60,766 bases of DNA from Bacilli bacterium (GTDB lineage: Bacteria > Bacillota_I > Bacilli_A > ML615J-28 > CAG-313): assembly GCA_017398545.1 (NCBI GenBank), contig JAFQFT010000074.1, forward strand, positions 1-60,766. The letters are read 5' to 3'. Shown in pieces: positions 37,722-44,749 of this stretch. Position 1 is the first letter of the stretch, and each line of letters starts with the position of its first letter. The translations under genes were made by a program, and so were the position numbers. The notes beneath the pieces are model-generated. The model had not been told where the DNA came from and ran no database searches. It saw only the letters and a program-made list of their open reading frames with translations.

Positions 37722-40352
37722 ATGAAAAAAGAACTTATGGCTCCAAAATACGATTTTAAATTAGTAGAAGCGGGCAAATATGATGAATGGTTAAAAGAAG
37801 GATATTTTACTAGTGGTGATAACACTAAAATTCCTTATACAATTGTTATTCCACCACCAAATGTAACTGGTAAATTACATTTAGGTCATGCGTGGGATAC
37901 AACACTTCAAGATATTTTAATTAGAAGAAAGAGAATGCAAGGATATGATGCGTTATGGCTTCCAGGTATGGACCATGCAGGTATTGCAACTCAAGCAAAA
38001 ATTGACGCAAAACTTAAAAGTCAAGGTGTAAGTCGTTATGATTTAGGACGTGAAAAATTTTTAGAAGTTGCATGGGATTGGAAACATGAATATGCTACAT
38101 ACATTCGTGCTCAATGGGCAGCACTAGGTCTATCACTTGATTATTCTAAAGAACGTTTTACACTTGATGAAGGTTTACATAAAGCAGTAAATACTGTATT
38201 TGTTACTTTATATAACGAAGGTTTATTATATCGTGGTGAAAAAATTATTAACTGGGATGTTCAAGCAAAAACGGCATTATCTAATGTTGAAGTAGAATAT
38301 AAAGATATTGAAGGTGCTTTCTATCACTTTATTTATCCATTTGTTGATGGTGAAGGAGGACTTGAAATTGCAACAACTCGTCCAGAAACAATGTTTGGTG
38401 ATAGTGCTTTAATGGTTCATCCAAATGATGAAAAATATAACTTTGCGATTGGTAAAGAAGTTTATATTCCAGGAACTACTCGTAAAATAAAAGTTATTGC
38501 TGATGAATATGTAGAAATTGGTTTTGGTACAGGTGTAGTTAAAGTAACTCCAGCTCACGATCCTAATGACTTTGAAGTAGGTAATCGTCATAATCTAGAA
38601 AGAATTATTTGTATGAATGAAGACGGTACAATGAATTCTTTAGCTGGTAAGTATGAAGGAATGGATCGTTTTGAATGCCGCAAAGCAGTAGTTAAAGATT
38701 TAACTGAAGCTGGACTTTGTCCAAAAATTGAAAAAATGATTCACTCAGTAGGTCACTCAGAACGTACTGGTGTAGTTGTTGAACCACGTCTATCTAAACA
38801 ATGGTTTATTAAGATGAAACCTCTTGCTGAAGACGTTGTAAAAATGCAAGTAAGTGATGAAGCAATTGAATTTGTACCTAGTCGTTTTAATAAAACTCTT
38901 GTTCAATGGTTTGATTGTGAAGATGTTCAAGACTGGTGTGTATCACGTCAACTTTGGTGGGGACATCGAATTCCTGCTTGGTATAAAGGTGATGAAATCT
39001 ATGTTGGATATGAAGCACCAGAAGGTGATGGTTGGGTTCAAGATGAAGATGTTCTTGATACTTGGTTCTCAAGTGCACTATGGCCTTTCTCAACACTTGG
39101 TTGGCCTCTAAAAACACCTGATTTAGAAAGATATTATCCAACTGATTGTTTAGTTACAGGTTATGATATTATTACATTCTGGGTATCTAGAATGGCACTT
39201 CAAGGACGTCACTTCACAGGTAAAAGACCATTTAAGAAATGTTTCATTCATGGTTTAATTCGTGATGAACAAGGAAGAAAAATGTCAAAATCACTTGGAA
39301 ATGGTATTGACCCATTTGATTTAATCGATCAATATGGATGTGATGCAATGCGTTATTTCTTAACAACTAACGCAACACCAGGGCAAGATTTAACATTCTC
39401 AAGTGAAAAGATGGCATCATCTTGGAATTATATTAATAAGATTTGGAATGTATCTAGATTTATTCAAATGAATTTAGATAAAGTAGAATATGATGGAAGA
39501 AGTATTGATTTTAATAATCTTACTAAGATTGATGAATGGATTTTAAATGCTGAAAAAGCATTAATTGAAGGTGTTGATGCAAGATATGAAGATTATGAAC
39601 TAGGTGAAGTTGCAAGATTAATCTATAACTTTACTTGGAATGATTTCGCATCATGGTATCTAGAACTTACTAAAGTAACTTTTGCAACAGGAACAGTTGA
39701 TCAAAAACAAAATACTTGTGCTATTTTAAAACAAGTTCTTACAACAATTATTAAATTACTTCACCCATTTATGCCATTTGTTACAGAAGAAATTTATCAA
39801 CATTTCTATGATGGATCAATTATGGTAAGTGATTGGCCAGTTGTTAATAATAATCTAACTGGTTTTGATATGGAAGAAATTAATCGTTTATTCAATATCA
39901 TTACAACAGTTCGTAATATTCGTGCTGAGAAGAATGTTGGAAATAGCAAGAAAATTAATATTATCTTAGAAGATACTAAGAAATTAGGTTTAGAAAAATT
40001 TACTAAAACTTATGATGAATATCTTGCAAAATTCTTAAATTTTGAAACACTTGAAGTTATGCTTGAAGCAGAATCTAAAAAAGAAGATGCGGTTGTTAGT
40101 GTTTTAAGTGACTGTACAGTCATTGTTCCACTTAAAGAACTTGTTAATATGGATGAAGAAATTGCTAAATTAAAAGTACAAAAAGAAAAATTATTATCTG
40201 AAATTGCACGTTGTGAAGGTATGCTTTCAAATCCTAGATTTGTAGAAAAAGCTCCAGCTCAAAAAGTAGAAGCTGAACGTAAAAAATTAGAAGACTATAA
40301 ACTACAACTTTCTGAAATTGAAACTACTTTAAATAAGTACGAAGGAAAATAA
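37722..40352 (+). CDS. valS: Valyl-tRNA synthetase
   Basis: Charges tRNA-Val. The 876-residue class I enzyme has HLGH (53-56) following PPPNVTGK, the editing domain, WWGHRIPAWYKG, KMSKS (520-524), an anticodon-binding domain and the C-terminal coiled-coil arm (about 805-876, rich in Glu/Lys heptads). ATG 37722 follows GAAAGGAAA. folC starts 2 bases after the stop, the valS-folC order of Bacillus. Confidence 0.97.
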   Translation: MKKELMAPKYDFKLVEAGKYDEWLKEGYFTSGDNTKIPYTIVIPPPNVTGKLHLGHAWDTTLQDILIRRKRMQGYDALWLPGMDHAGIATQAKIDAKLKSQGVSRYDLGREKFLEVAWDWKHEYATYIRAQWAALGLSLDYSKERFTLDEGLHKAVNTVFVTLYNEGLLYRGEKIINWDVQAKTALSNVEVEYKDIEGAFYHFIYPFVDGEGGLEIATTRPETMFGDSALMVHPNDEKYNFAIGKEVYIPGTTRKIKVIADEYVEIGFGTGVVKVTPAHDPNDFEVGNRHNLERIICMNEDGTMNSLAGKYEGMDRFECRKAVVKDLTEAGLCPKIEKMIHSVGHSERTGVVVEPRLSKQWFIKMKPLAEDVVKMQVSDEAIEFVPSRFNKTLVQWFDCEDVQDWCVSRQLWWGHRIPAWYKGDEIYVGYEAPEGDGWVQDEDVLDTWFSSALWPFSTLGWPLKTPDLERYYPTDCLVTGYDIITFWVSRMALQGRHFTGKRPFKKCFIHGLIRDEQGRKMSKSLGNGIDPFDLIDQYGCDAMRYFLTTNATPGQDLTFSSEKMASSWNYINKIWNVSRFIQMNLDKVEYDGRSIDFNNLTKIDEWILNAEKALIEGVDARYEDYELGEVARLIYNFTWNDFASWYLELTKVTFATGTVDQKQNTCAILKQVLTTIIKLLHPFMPFVTEEIYQHFYDGSIMVSDWPVVNNNLTGFDMEEINRLFNIITTVRNIRAEKNVGNSKKINIILEDTKKLGLEKFTKTYDEYLAKFLNFETLEVMLEAESKKEDAVVSVLSDCTVIVPLKELVNMDEEIAKLKVQKEKLLSEIARCEGMLSNPRFVEKAPAQKVEAERKKLEDYKLQLSEIETTLNKYEGK

Positions 40353-40354
40353 TC

Positions 40355-41641
40355 ATGCAGCTTTTTACTGATATAAATTCATTTATTGAATTTGTAGAAT
40401 CTAGAAAAAGATTCTCTAAAAAAGTATCTTTAGAAAATATGGAATACTTTGTATCACTTTTTGATCATCCAGAAAATAAATTTAAGTCTATTCATGTAAC
40501 TGGTACAAATGGAAAAGGAAGTACTGTATCATATTTAAAAAATATTTATCTAAAAAATGGTTATAATGTTGCAACATTTACATCTCCTTATGTAATTAAA
40601 TTTAATGAACGTATTACTTATAATAATGAGTATATTTCAGATGAAGATTTATTAAAATATGGTAATATGATTCTTTCAAAGTATGATTACATAGAAAATA
40701 GTGGTTATGAATTACCAGGTTTTTTCGAGTTTATTACTTTACTTGCATTCTTATATTTTGCAGATTTAAATATTGATATTGCAATAATAGAAGTAGGTAT
40801 TGGTGGAAGACTTGATGCTACAAATGTTATTACTCCTATCGCATCGGTAATTACAAGTGTTGGAATGGATCATACTGAACAACTTGGAAGTACAAAAGAA
40901 TTAATTTTAAATGAAAAACTTGGAATTGTTAAAAAAGGGATTCCTTTATTTACTGCTGTAAAAGAAGATGCTTTAATTAATCAAATGAGGGAAAAATGTT
41001 TTAGTACTTTATCTGATTTTATAAAAGTCGATTATGAGAACTTAAAAATAAAAAAGATGGATTTAGATTCATCCATCTTCTCATATAAGGGATTTAATGA
41101 TTTAAAAATAAAACTGCCTGGTATGCATCAAATTGAAAATAGTATACTTGCAATAGAAGTAATAAATTTTTTAAATAAAAAGAGCAATTTGCGTGTTTCG
41201 TGCGAATTATTATATGAGGGGCTTATTTCTACTACTTGGCCTGGTAGACTTGAATGTGTATCAAATAATCCATTAATTTATATTGATGGTGGTCATAATA
41301 TTGATTGTATTAAACGTGTATGTGAATTTGTTAATAATTTAAATTTTAATCATAAACGTGTTATTATTTCTATATCTAATGATAAAGATAAGAAATCAAT
41401 GATTGATTTACTTGATCATACATTTAATGAATTAATATTTACTAAATACACATATAAACGTAGTGCTTCATCTAATGAATTATTTGACTTATCTAATAGT
41501 AGTAATAAAATTATTATTAAAGATATTGATGATGTTATTGATTATTGTTTTAATAATCAATGTGAATTTACACTATTTATTGGAAGTTTATATTTAATTA
41601 GTGAAATAAGACCTTTAATTTTAAATTATAAAAAGAATTAG
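40355..41641 (+). CDS. folC: Folylpolyglutamate synthase / dihydrofolate synthase family
   Basis: Adds glutamate to folates (and in some organisms joins dihydropteroate and glutamate). The 428-residue protein has P-loop GTNGKGST (50-57), TSPYVIKFNERI, and IEVGIGGRLDATNVI. Lacking other folate genes nearby, single or dual activity cannot be settled. It is coupled to valS and ends at a terminator that includes its stop codon. Confidence 0.92.
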   Translation: MQLFTDINSFIEFVESRKRFSKKVSLENMEYFVSLFDHPENKFKSIHVTGTNGKGSTVSYLKNIYLKNGYNVATFTSPYVIKFNERITYNNEYISDEDLLKYGNMILSKYDYIENSGYELPGFFEFITLLAFLYFADLNIDIAIIEVGIGGRLDATNVITPIASVITSVGMDHTEQLGSTKELILNEKLGIVKKGIPLFTAVKEDALINQMREKCFSTLSDFIKVDYENLKIKKMDLDSSIFSYKGFNDLKIKLPGMHQIENSILAIEVINFLNKKSNLRVSCELLYEGLISTTWPGRLECVSNNPLIYIDGGHNIDCIKRVCEFVNNLNFNHKRVIISISNDKDKKSMIDLLDHTFNELIFTKYTYKRSASSNELFDLSNSSNKIIIKDIDDVIDYCFNNQCEFTLFIGSLYLISEIRPLILNYKKN

Positions 41642-41662
41642 TTTTTAAGCTAATTCTTTTTA
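41631..41662 (+). terminator. Terminator of valS-folC
   Basis: AAAAGAATTAG (41631-41641) pairs with CTAATTCTTTT (41650-41660), 8-base loop, T run included in the stem end. Confidence 0.85.
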
Positions 41663-41678
41663 CTTTAGGGAGGGTAAA

Positions 41679-42359
41679 ATGATTTTAAAAGAAGTTCCAA
41701 TGTGCGAACGTCCAAGAGAAAAATTATTACAAGAAGGGAGTGAAAAATTATCAAATATTGAACTAATTGCAATATTACTTAGAACTGGTTGTAAAGATGA
41801 AAATGTGTTAGATGTTGCTAAAAAAGTTGTATATTTACTTGAAGATATAACTGATTTATCTAGTCTTACGATTCAAGAATTAACTAAAATAAAAGGTATC
41901 GGAGAGTCTAAAGCCATTACTATCTTAGCTAGTGTTGAACTAGGAAAAAGAATAAGTGAACATAAACAAAATAAATTATCTTTTGCAAATCCAAAAGAAA
42001 TATTTGAATATTTTTATCCTAGAGTAAAAGATTTGAAACAAGAACATTTATATGTAATATATTTAGATTTAAAAGGTAAAGTTACTGCAATTAAAAATTT
42101 AACAATCGGAACTATATCATCAACATTGATTGATGCTAATCTAATTTTTAAATGGGCATATAAACTTTCATCTACAAATTTTATTCTAGTTCATAATCAT
42201 CCATCAGGTGATTCTACACCATCAATTGCAGATATTAAGCTTACAATAGATTTAGTTAAAAAAAGTAAAGTTATAAATTTAGAAGTTTTAGATCATGTTG
42301 TAATTGGGGATGATTATTTTAGTATGAGAAAGAACATTAAAGATATTAAAGTGTTCTAA
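41679..42359 (+). CDS. radC: RadC (JAMM/MPN+ domain) family protein
   Basis: A 226-residue protein with an N-terminal helix-hairpin-helix segment (KIKGIGESKAITILA) and a C-terminal JAMM domain with H172, H174 and D185 in HNHPSGDSTPSIAD. Its cellular role is unclear despite the old DNA repair name. ATG 41679 follows GGGAGGG. It occupies the same place as in Bacillus, downstream of folC and upstream of the spoIVF genes, but mreBCD and minCD are missing between. Confidence 0.94.
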   Translation: MILKEVPMCERPREKLLQEGSEKLSNIELIAILLRTGCKDENVLDVAKKVVYLLEDITDLSSLTIQELTKIKGIGESKAITILASVELGKRISEHKQNKLSFANPKEIFEYFYPRVKDLKQEHLYVIYLDLKGKVTAIKNLTIGTISSTLIDANLIFKWAYKLSSTNFILVHNHPSGDSTPSIADIKLTIDLVKKSKVINLEVLDHVVIGDDYFSMRKNIKDIKVF

Positions 42360-42369
42360 TATTAAATAA

Positions 42370-42404
42370 GAGTTCATATACTATAATGGTGATAGTATGA
42401 ACTC
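42370..42404 (+). promoter_or_regulatory. Hairpin enclosing the ribosome binding site of the SpoIVFA-like gene
   Basis: GAGTTCATATACTAT (42370-42384) can pair with ATAGTATGAACTC (42392-42404) with a two-base bulge. The GGTG ribosome site is in the loop and the start ATG (42397-42399) is in the stem. There is no T run after it, so it looks like a translation-control hairpin rather than a terminator. TATAAT at 42382-42387 within it is too near the start to give a normal leader. Confidence 0.5.
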
Positions 42405-43002
42405 ATATTTAAACGATAAAAAGAGACAAAAGTTATTGCATAAAAAATATTTAAGTGATAAAAAAGAAAAGAAAAAACATATTAAATTTATTGATAAAGT
42501 TTTTATAAGAATTTTCTTTAGTAGTTTAGTGCTTTTATTTTTAACTTATTTTCAAACAATTGAAAATAGTCTTACAAAAAACATTAAAAATAATATAAAT
42601 TTTTTAAGTATAAGTAGTGGGATTGATAATTTATTTGGCAGTAATTTATTTAATAAGGGGGAATTAACCGTTTACTCACAAACCTTCTATGAAGAGGTGA
42701 GATTTGAAAATGAAGTTAATTATATTACCAACTCCTCATTTGCAGGGGTAGAAGCACTTGTTGATGGTGTTGTAATTAAAATAGAAAAAATAGATAATTT
42801 ATATAATGTATATGTTCAATCATCAGATGATATTATTTATAAGTATTGTAGTTTAGAAAGTATTGATATTCATATTTATAGTTATGTTAAACAAAAAGAT
42901 GTTATTGGTAAAGCAAGATTAATAAACGATTTATATCAGTTTGAACTATATATTATAAAAGATAATAAATATATTAGTTACTATGATAATAGCGAAGATT
43001 AA
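42397..43002 (+). CDS. SpoIVFA-like membrane protein with degenerate M23 domain
   Basis: A 201-residue protein: basic cytoplasmic N-terminus, one membrane segment (about 34-53), and an external domain whose end (GVEALVDGVVIKIEKIDNLYNVYV..., about 115-175) has the beta pattern of LytM/M23 domains but no metal-binding His/Asp set. This is the layout of SpoIVFA, which holds the protease SpoIVFB inactive during sporulation. The call rests mainly on the next gene being an M50 protease, with a 20-base overlap, and on synteny with the Bacillus radC...spoIVFAB-rplU locus. Sequence resemblance alone is weak. Confidence 0.65.
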   Translation: MNSYLNDKKRQKLLHKKYLSDKKEKKKHIKFIDKVFIRIFFSSLVLLFLTYFQTIENSLTKNIKNNINFLSISSGIDNLFGSNLFNKGELTVYSQTFYEEVRFENEVNYITNSSFAGVEALVDGVVIKIEKIDNLYNVYVQSSDDIIYKYCSLESIDIHIYSYVKQKDVIGKARLINDLYQFELYIIKDNKYISYYDNSED

Positions 43003-43585
43003 AATTCATTATTCACTTATTTTTTTACTTATTTTAAGTTTATTTACAGGAAGTTTTTTTAAAATATTAGGTATTATATTTTGTATTTTTTTTCATGAAT
43101 TTAGTCACTTTATTTTTCTTAAATTATTTAGAGTTAAAGTAAATCATTTAGAACTTTCTGTAATAGGTGGAATATTAGAAATTGAAGAAGTAAATTTATC
43201 ATTAATAAAAAAACTAATTATAAATTTCTCAGGAATATGTGCTAATATACTAATTATTATAGTTTTAAAGTATTTAGATTTTTCTACTCTAAATTATTTA
43301 ATCTCATATAATTTTTGTATAATTATATTTAATTTAATTCCAATAATTCCCCTTGATGGATTTAGAATTTTAAATGATTTATTATCTACTATTTATGATG
43401 ATGATTATACTTTTTTATTAATAAAAAGAATTGATTTATTTTGTTTGATTATGTTATTGATAATATTACTTTTACTAAAAATATATGGGTTGTTTTTGAT
43501 ATGGTGTTTTCTACTTTATAAATATTTTAAGTATAATATAGATGATAGAAAATTAAAAAAACTAATGTACTTATTAAAAAAATAA
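42983..43585 (+). CDS. M50 family intramembrane metalloprotease, SpoIVFB-like
   Basis: A 200-residue, almost entirely membrane-embedded protein. Zinc site H38-E39-x-x-H42 in FHEFSHF, and a second-half motif NLIPIIPLDG (117-126) with the metal-binding D125, both typical of site-2-type proteases; SpoIVFB has the same order and a similar short length without a PDZ domain. In Bacillus SpoIVFB cleaves pro-sigma-K. It overlaps the SpoIVFA-like gene, so the two are co-translated. The substrate here is unknown: neither sigma factor in the window carries an obvious cleavable pro-sequence. Confidence 0.82.
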   Translation: MIIAKIKIHYSLIFLLILSLFTGSFFKILGIIFCIFFHEFSHFIFLKLFRVKVNHLELSVIGGILEIEEVNLSLIKKLIINFSGICANILIIIVLKYLDFSTLNYLISYNFCIIIFNLIPIIPLDGFRILNDLLSTIYDDDYTFLLIKRIDLFCLIMLLIILLLLKIYGLFLIWCFLLYKYFKYNIDDRKLKKLMYLLKK

Positions 43586-43615
43586 GTTTAAATATTTTAA
43601 ATATAAATCTTTATT

Positions 43616-43624
43616 TGGTATAAT
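43616..43624 (+). promoter_or_regulatory. Extended -10 promoter of the leucine-rich repeat gene
   Basis: TGG (43616-43618) plus TATAAT (43619-43624); no strong -35. Confidence 0.65.
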
Positions 43625-43655
43625 ATTGTTAAGTTATAAAAAATAGAGGTAAAAA

Positions 43656-44627
43656 ATGAATAAAAAAAGTTATATATTTACAATATTTATATTTAGTGTT
43701 GTAATAATTGTATTAAGTGTTTTAGTTGGTATTAAAGTAGTAAATGGTGGTTTTGAACAAAATGAGAAAAAAAGTGATGAATACATTTATTATAGTGAGA
43801 TGTTTGGTTTAAAATTATCAGATGATAAAACGTATTATTCAATCACAAAATTAAAAGATACTACACTTACTTCAGTTGAAATTCCAGATACAATTGATAA
43901 TATCCCAGTAAAAAAGTTAATGGGTAATAAAGATTCGAATAATTTTTCATCTTGGAATAATTGTATTACAATTAGAATTGGTAAAAATATTGAATATATC
44001 GGCACAGAAGAAGATAATGATGGCGTATTAAATGGTGGTACACTTGGTGATAATTTCTTAAGTTCTATAAGTAAGACTTCAACTATTATTGTAGATGAAG
44101 AGAATCTTGTATATGCATCAAAAGATGGTGTGTTATATAATAAAGATTTTACTGTATTAATAAGATATCCTAATAATAAAATAGATAATACTGAATCATT
44201 TAATGTGGTAATTCCTGATACTGTAACAACTATTTATAATAGAGCCTTTTATTACAATACTAAAATTACTAAATTAGTACTTGGTTCAAATGTTGAACAT
44301 ATTGGTAATTTAGCATTTATAGGTTGTGAAAAATTAACTACAATTACATTTAATAATAAACTAAAAACAATTGGTCAAGCTGCTTTTAAAGACTGTGACT
44401 TTACAAGTATTAAGTTACCTGAAAGTGTTGAATCATTAAGTGATTTATGTTTTGCCTTTAATAGTAATTTAGATTATTGTTATATAGGTAAAAATTGCAT
44501 AGAATTTGGTAGAAATATTTTTTCAGAGGTTTCTAAAGTGTTTGTTATTGCAACAAGTAGTGATAATTTAACGAATTTAGAAGAACTAGAGGTATTAAAA
44601 CAATATCAAAAAAGAGCAGAAGACTAA
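43656..44627 (+). CDS. Membrane-anchored leucine-rich repeat (BspA/LRR_5-like) protein
   Basis: A 323-residue protein with an N-terminal membrane anchor (about 6-25) and an external part made of BspA-type leucine-rich repeats, for example VVIPDTVTTIYNRAFYYNT, LVLGSNVEHIGNLAFIGCEK and FNNKLKTIGQAAFKDCD. Such repeats bind proteins or surfaces; no enzyme domain is visible. It stands alone between a promoter and a strong terminator. Confidence 0.83.
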   Translation: MNKKSYIFTIFIFSVVIIVLSVLVGIKVVNGGFEQNEKKSDEYIYYSEMFGLKLSDDKTYYSITKLKDTTLTSVEIPDTIDNIPVKKLMGNKDSNNFSSWNNCITIRIGKNIEYIGTEEDNDGVLNGGTLGDNFLSSISKTSTIIVDEENLVYASKDGVLYNKDFTVLIRYPNNKIDNTESFNVVIPDTVTTIYNRAFYYNTKITKLVLGSNVEHIGNLAFIGCEKLTTITFNNKLKTIGQAAFKDCDFTSIKLPESVESLSDLCFAFNSNLDYCYIGKNCIEFGRNIFSEVSKVFVIATSSDNLTNLEELEVLKQYQKRAED

Positions 44628-44660
44628 AACTAACTAATAAAATTTAGTTAGTTTTTTCTT
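44626..44660 (+). terminator. Terminator after the leucine-rich repeat gene
   Basis: AAAACTAACTAA (44626-44637) pairs perfectly with TTAGTTAGTTTT (44644-44655), 6-base loop, then T run. Confidence 0.9.
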
Positions 44661-44698
44661 TTTATTTAAGCAATTTCTATAAATAAATCTCAAAAATA

Positions 44699-44707
44699 TG
44701 ATATAAT
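44699..44707 (+). promoter_or_regulatory. Extended -10 promoter of ppdK
   Basis: TGA (44699-44701) plus TATAAT (44702-44707); weak -35. About 40 bases upstream of the start codon. Confidence 0.7.
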
Positions 44708-44749
44708 AGGTATCGTGAAAATACACAATATTATATAAAGGAGAAAAAT

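Noticed and set aside
38854-39141. Small open frames inside valS on both strands
   Set aside because: They are in other frames of a well-conserved synthetase, have no ribosome site and encode low-complexity sequence; the same holds for other small frames within rnfC, glyS, ppdK, obg and mutS.
42382-42387. TATAAT before the SpoIVFA-like gene as its promoter
   Set aside because: It is only 10 bases from the ATG, which would give a leaderless or near-leaderless message although a ribosome site is present; it is explained better as part of the hairpin.
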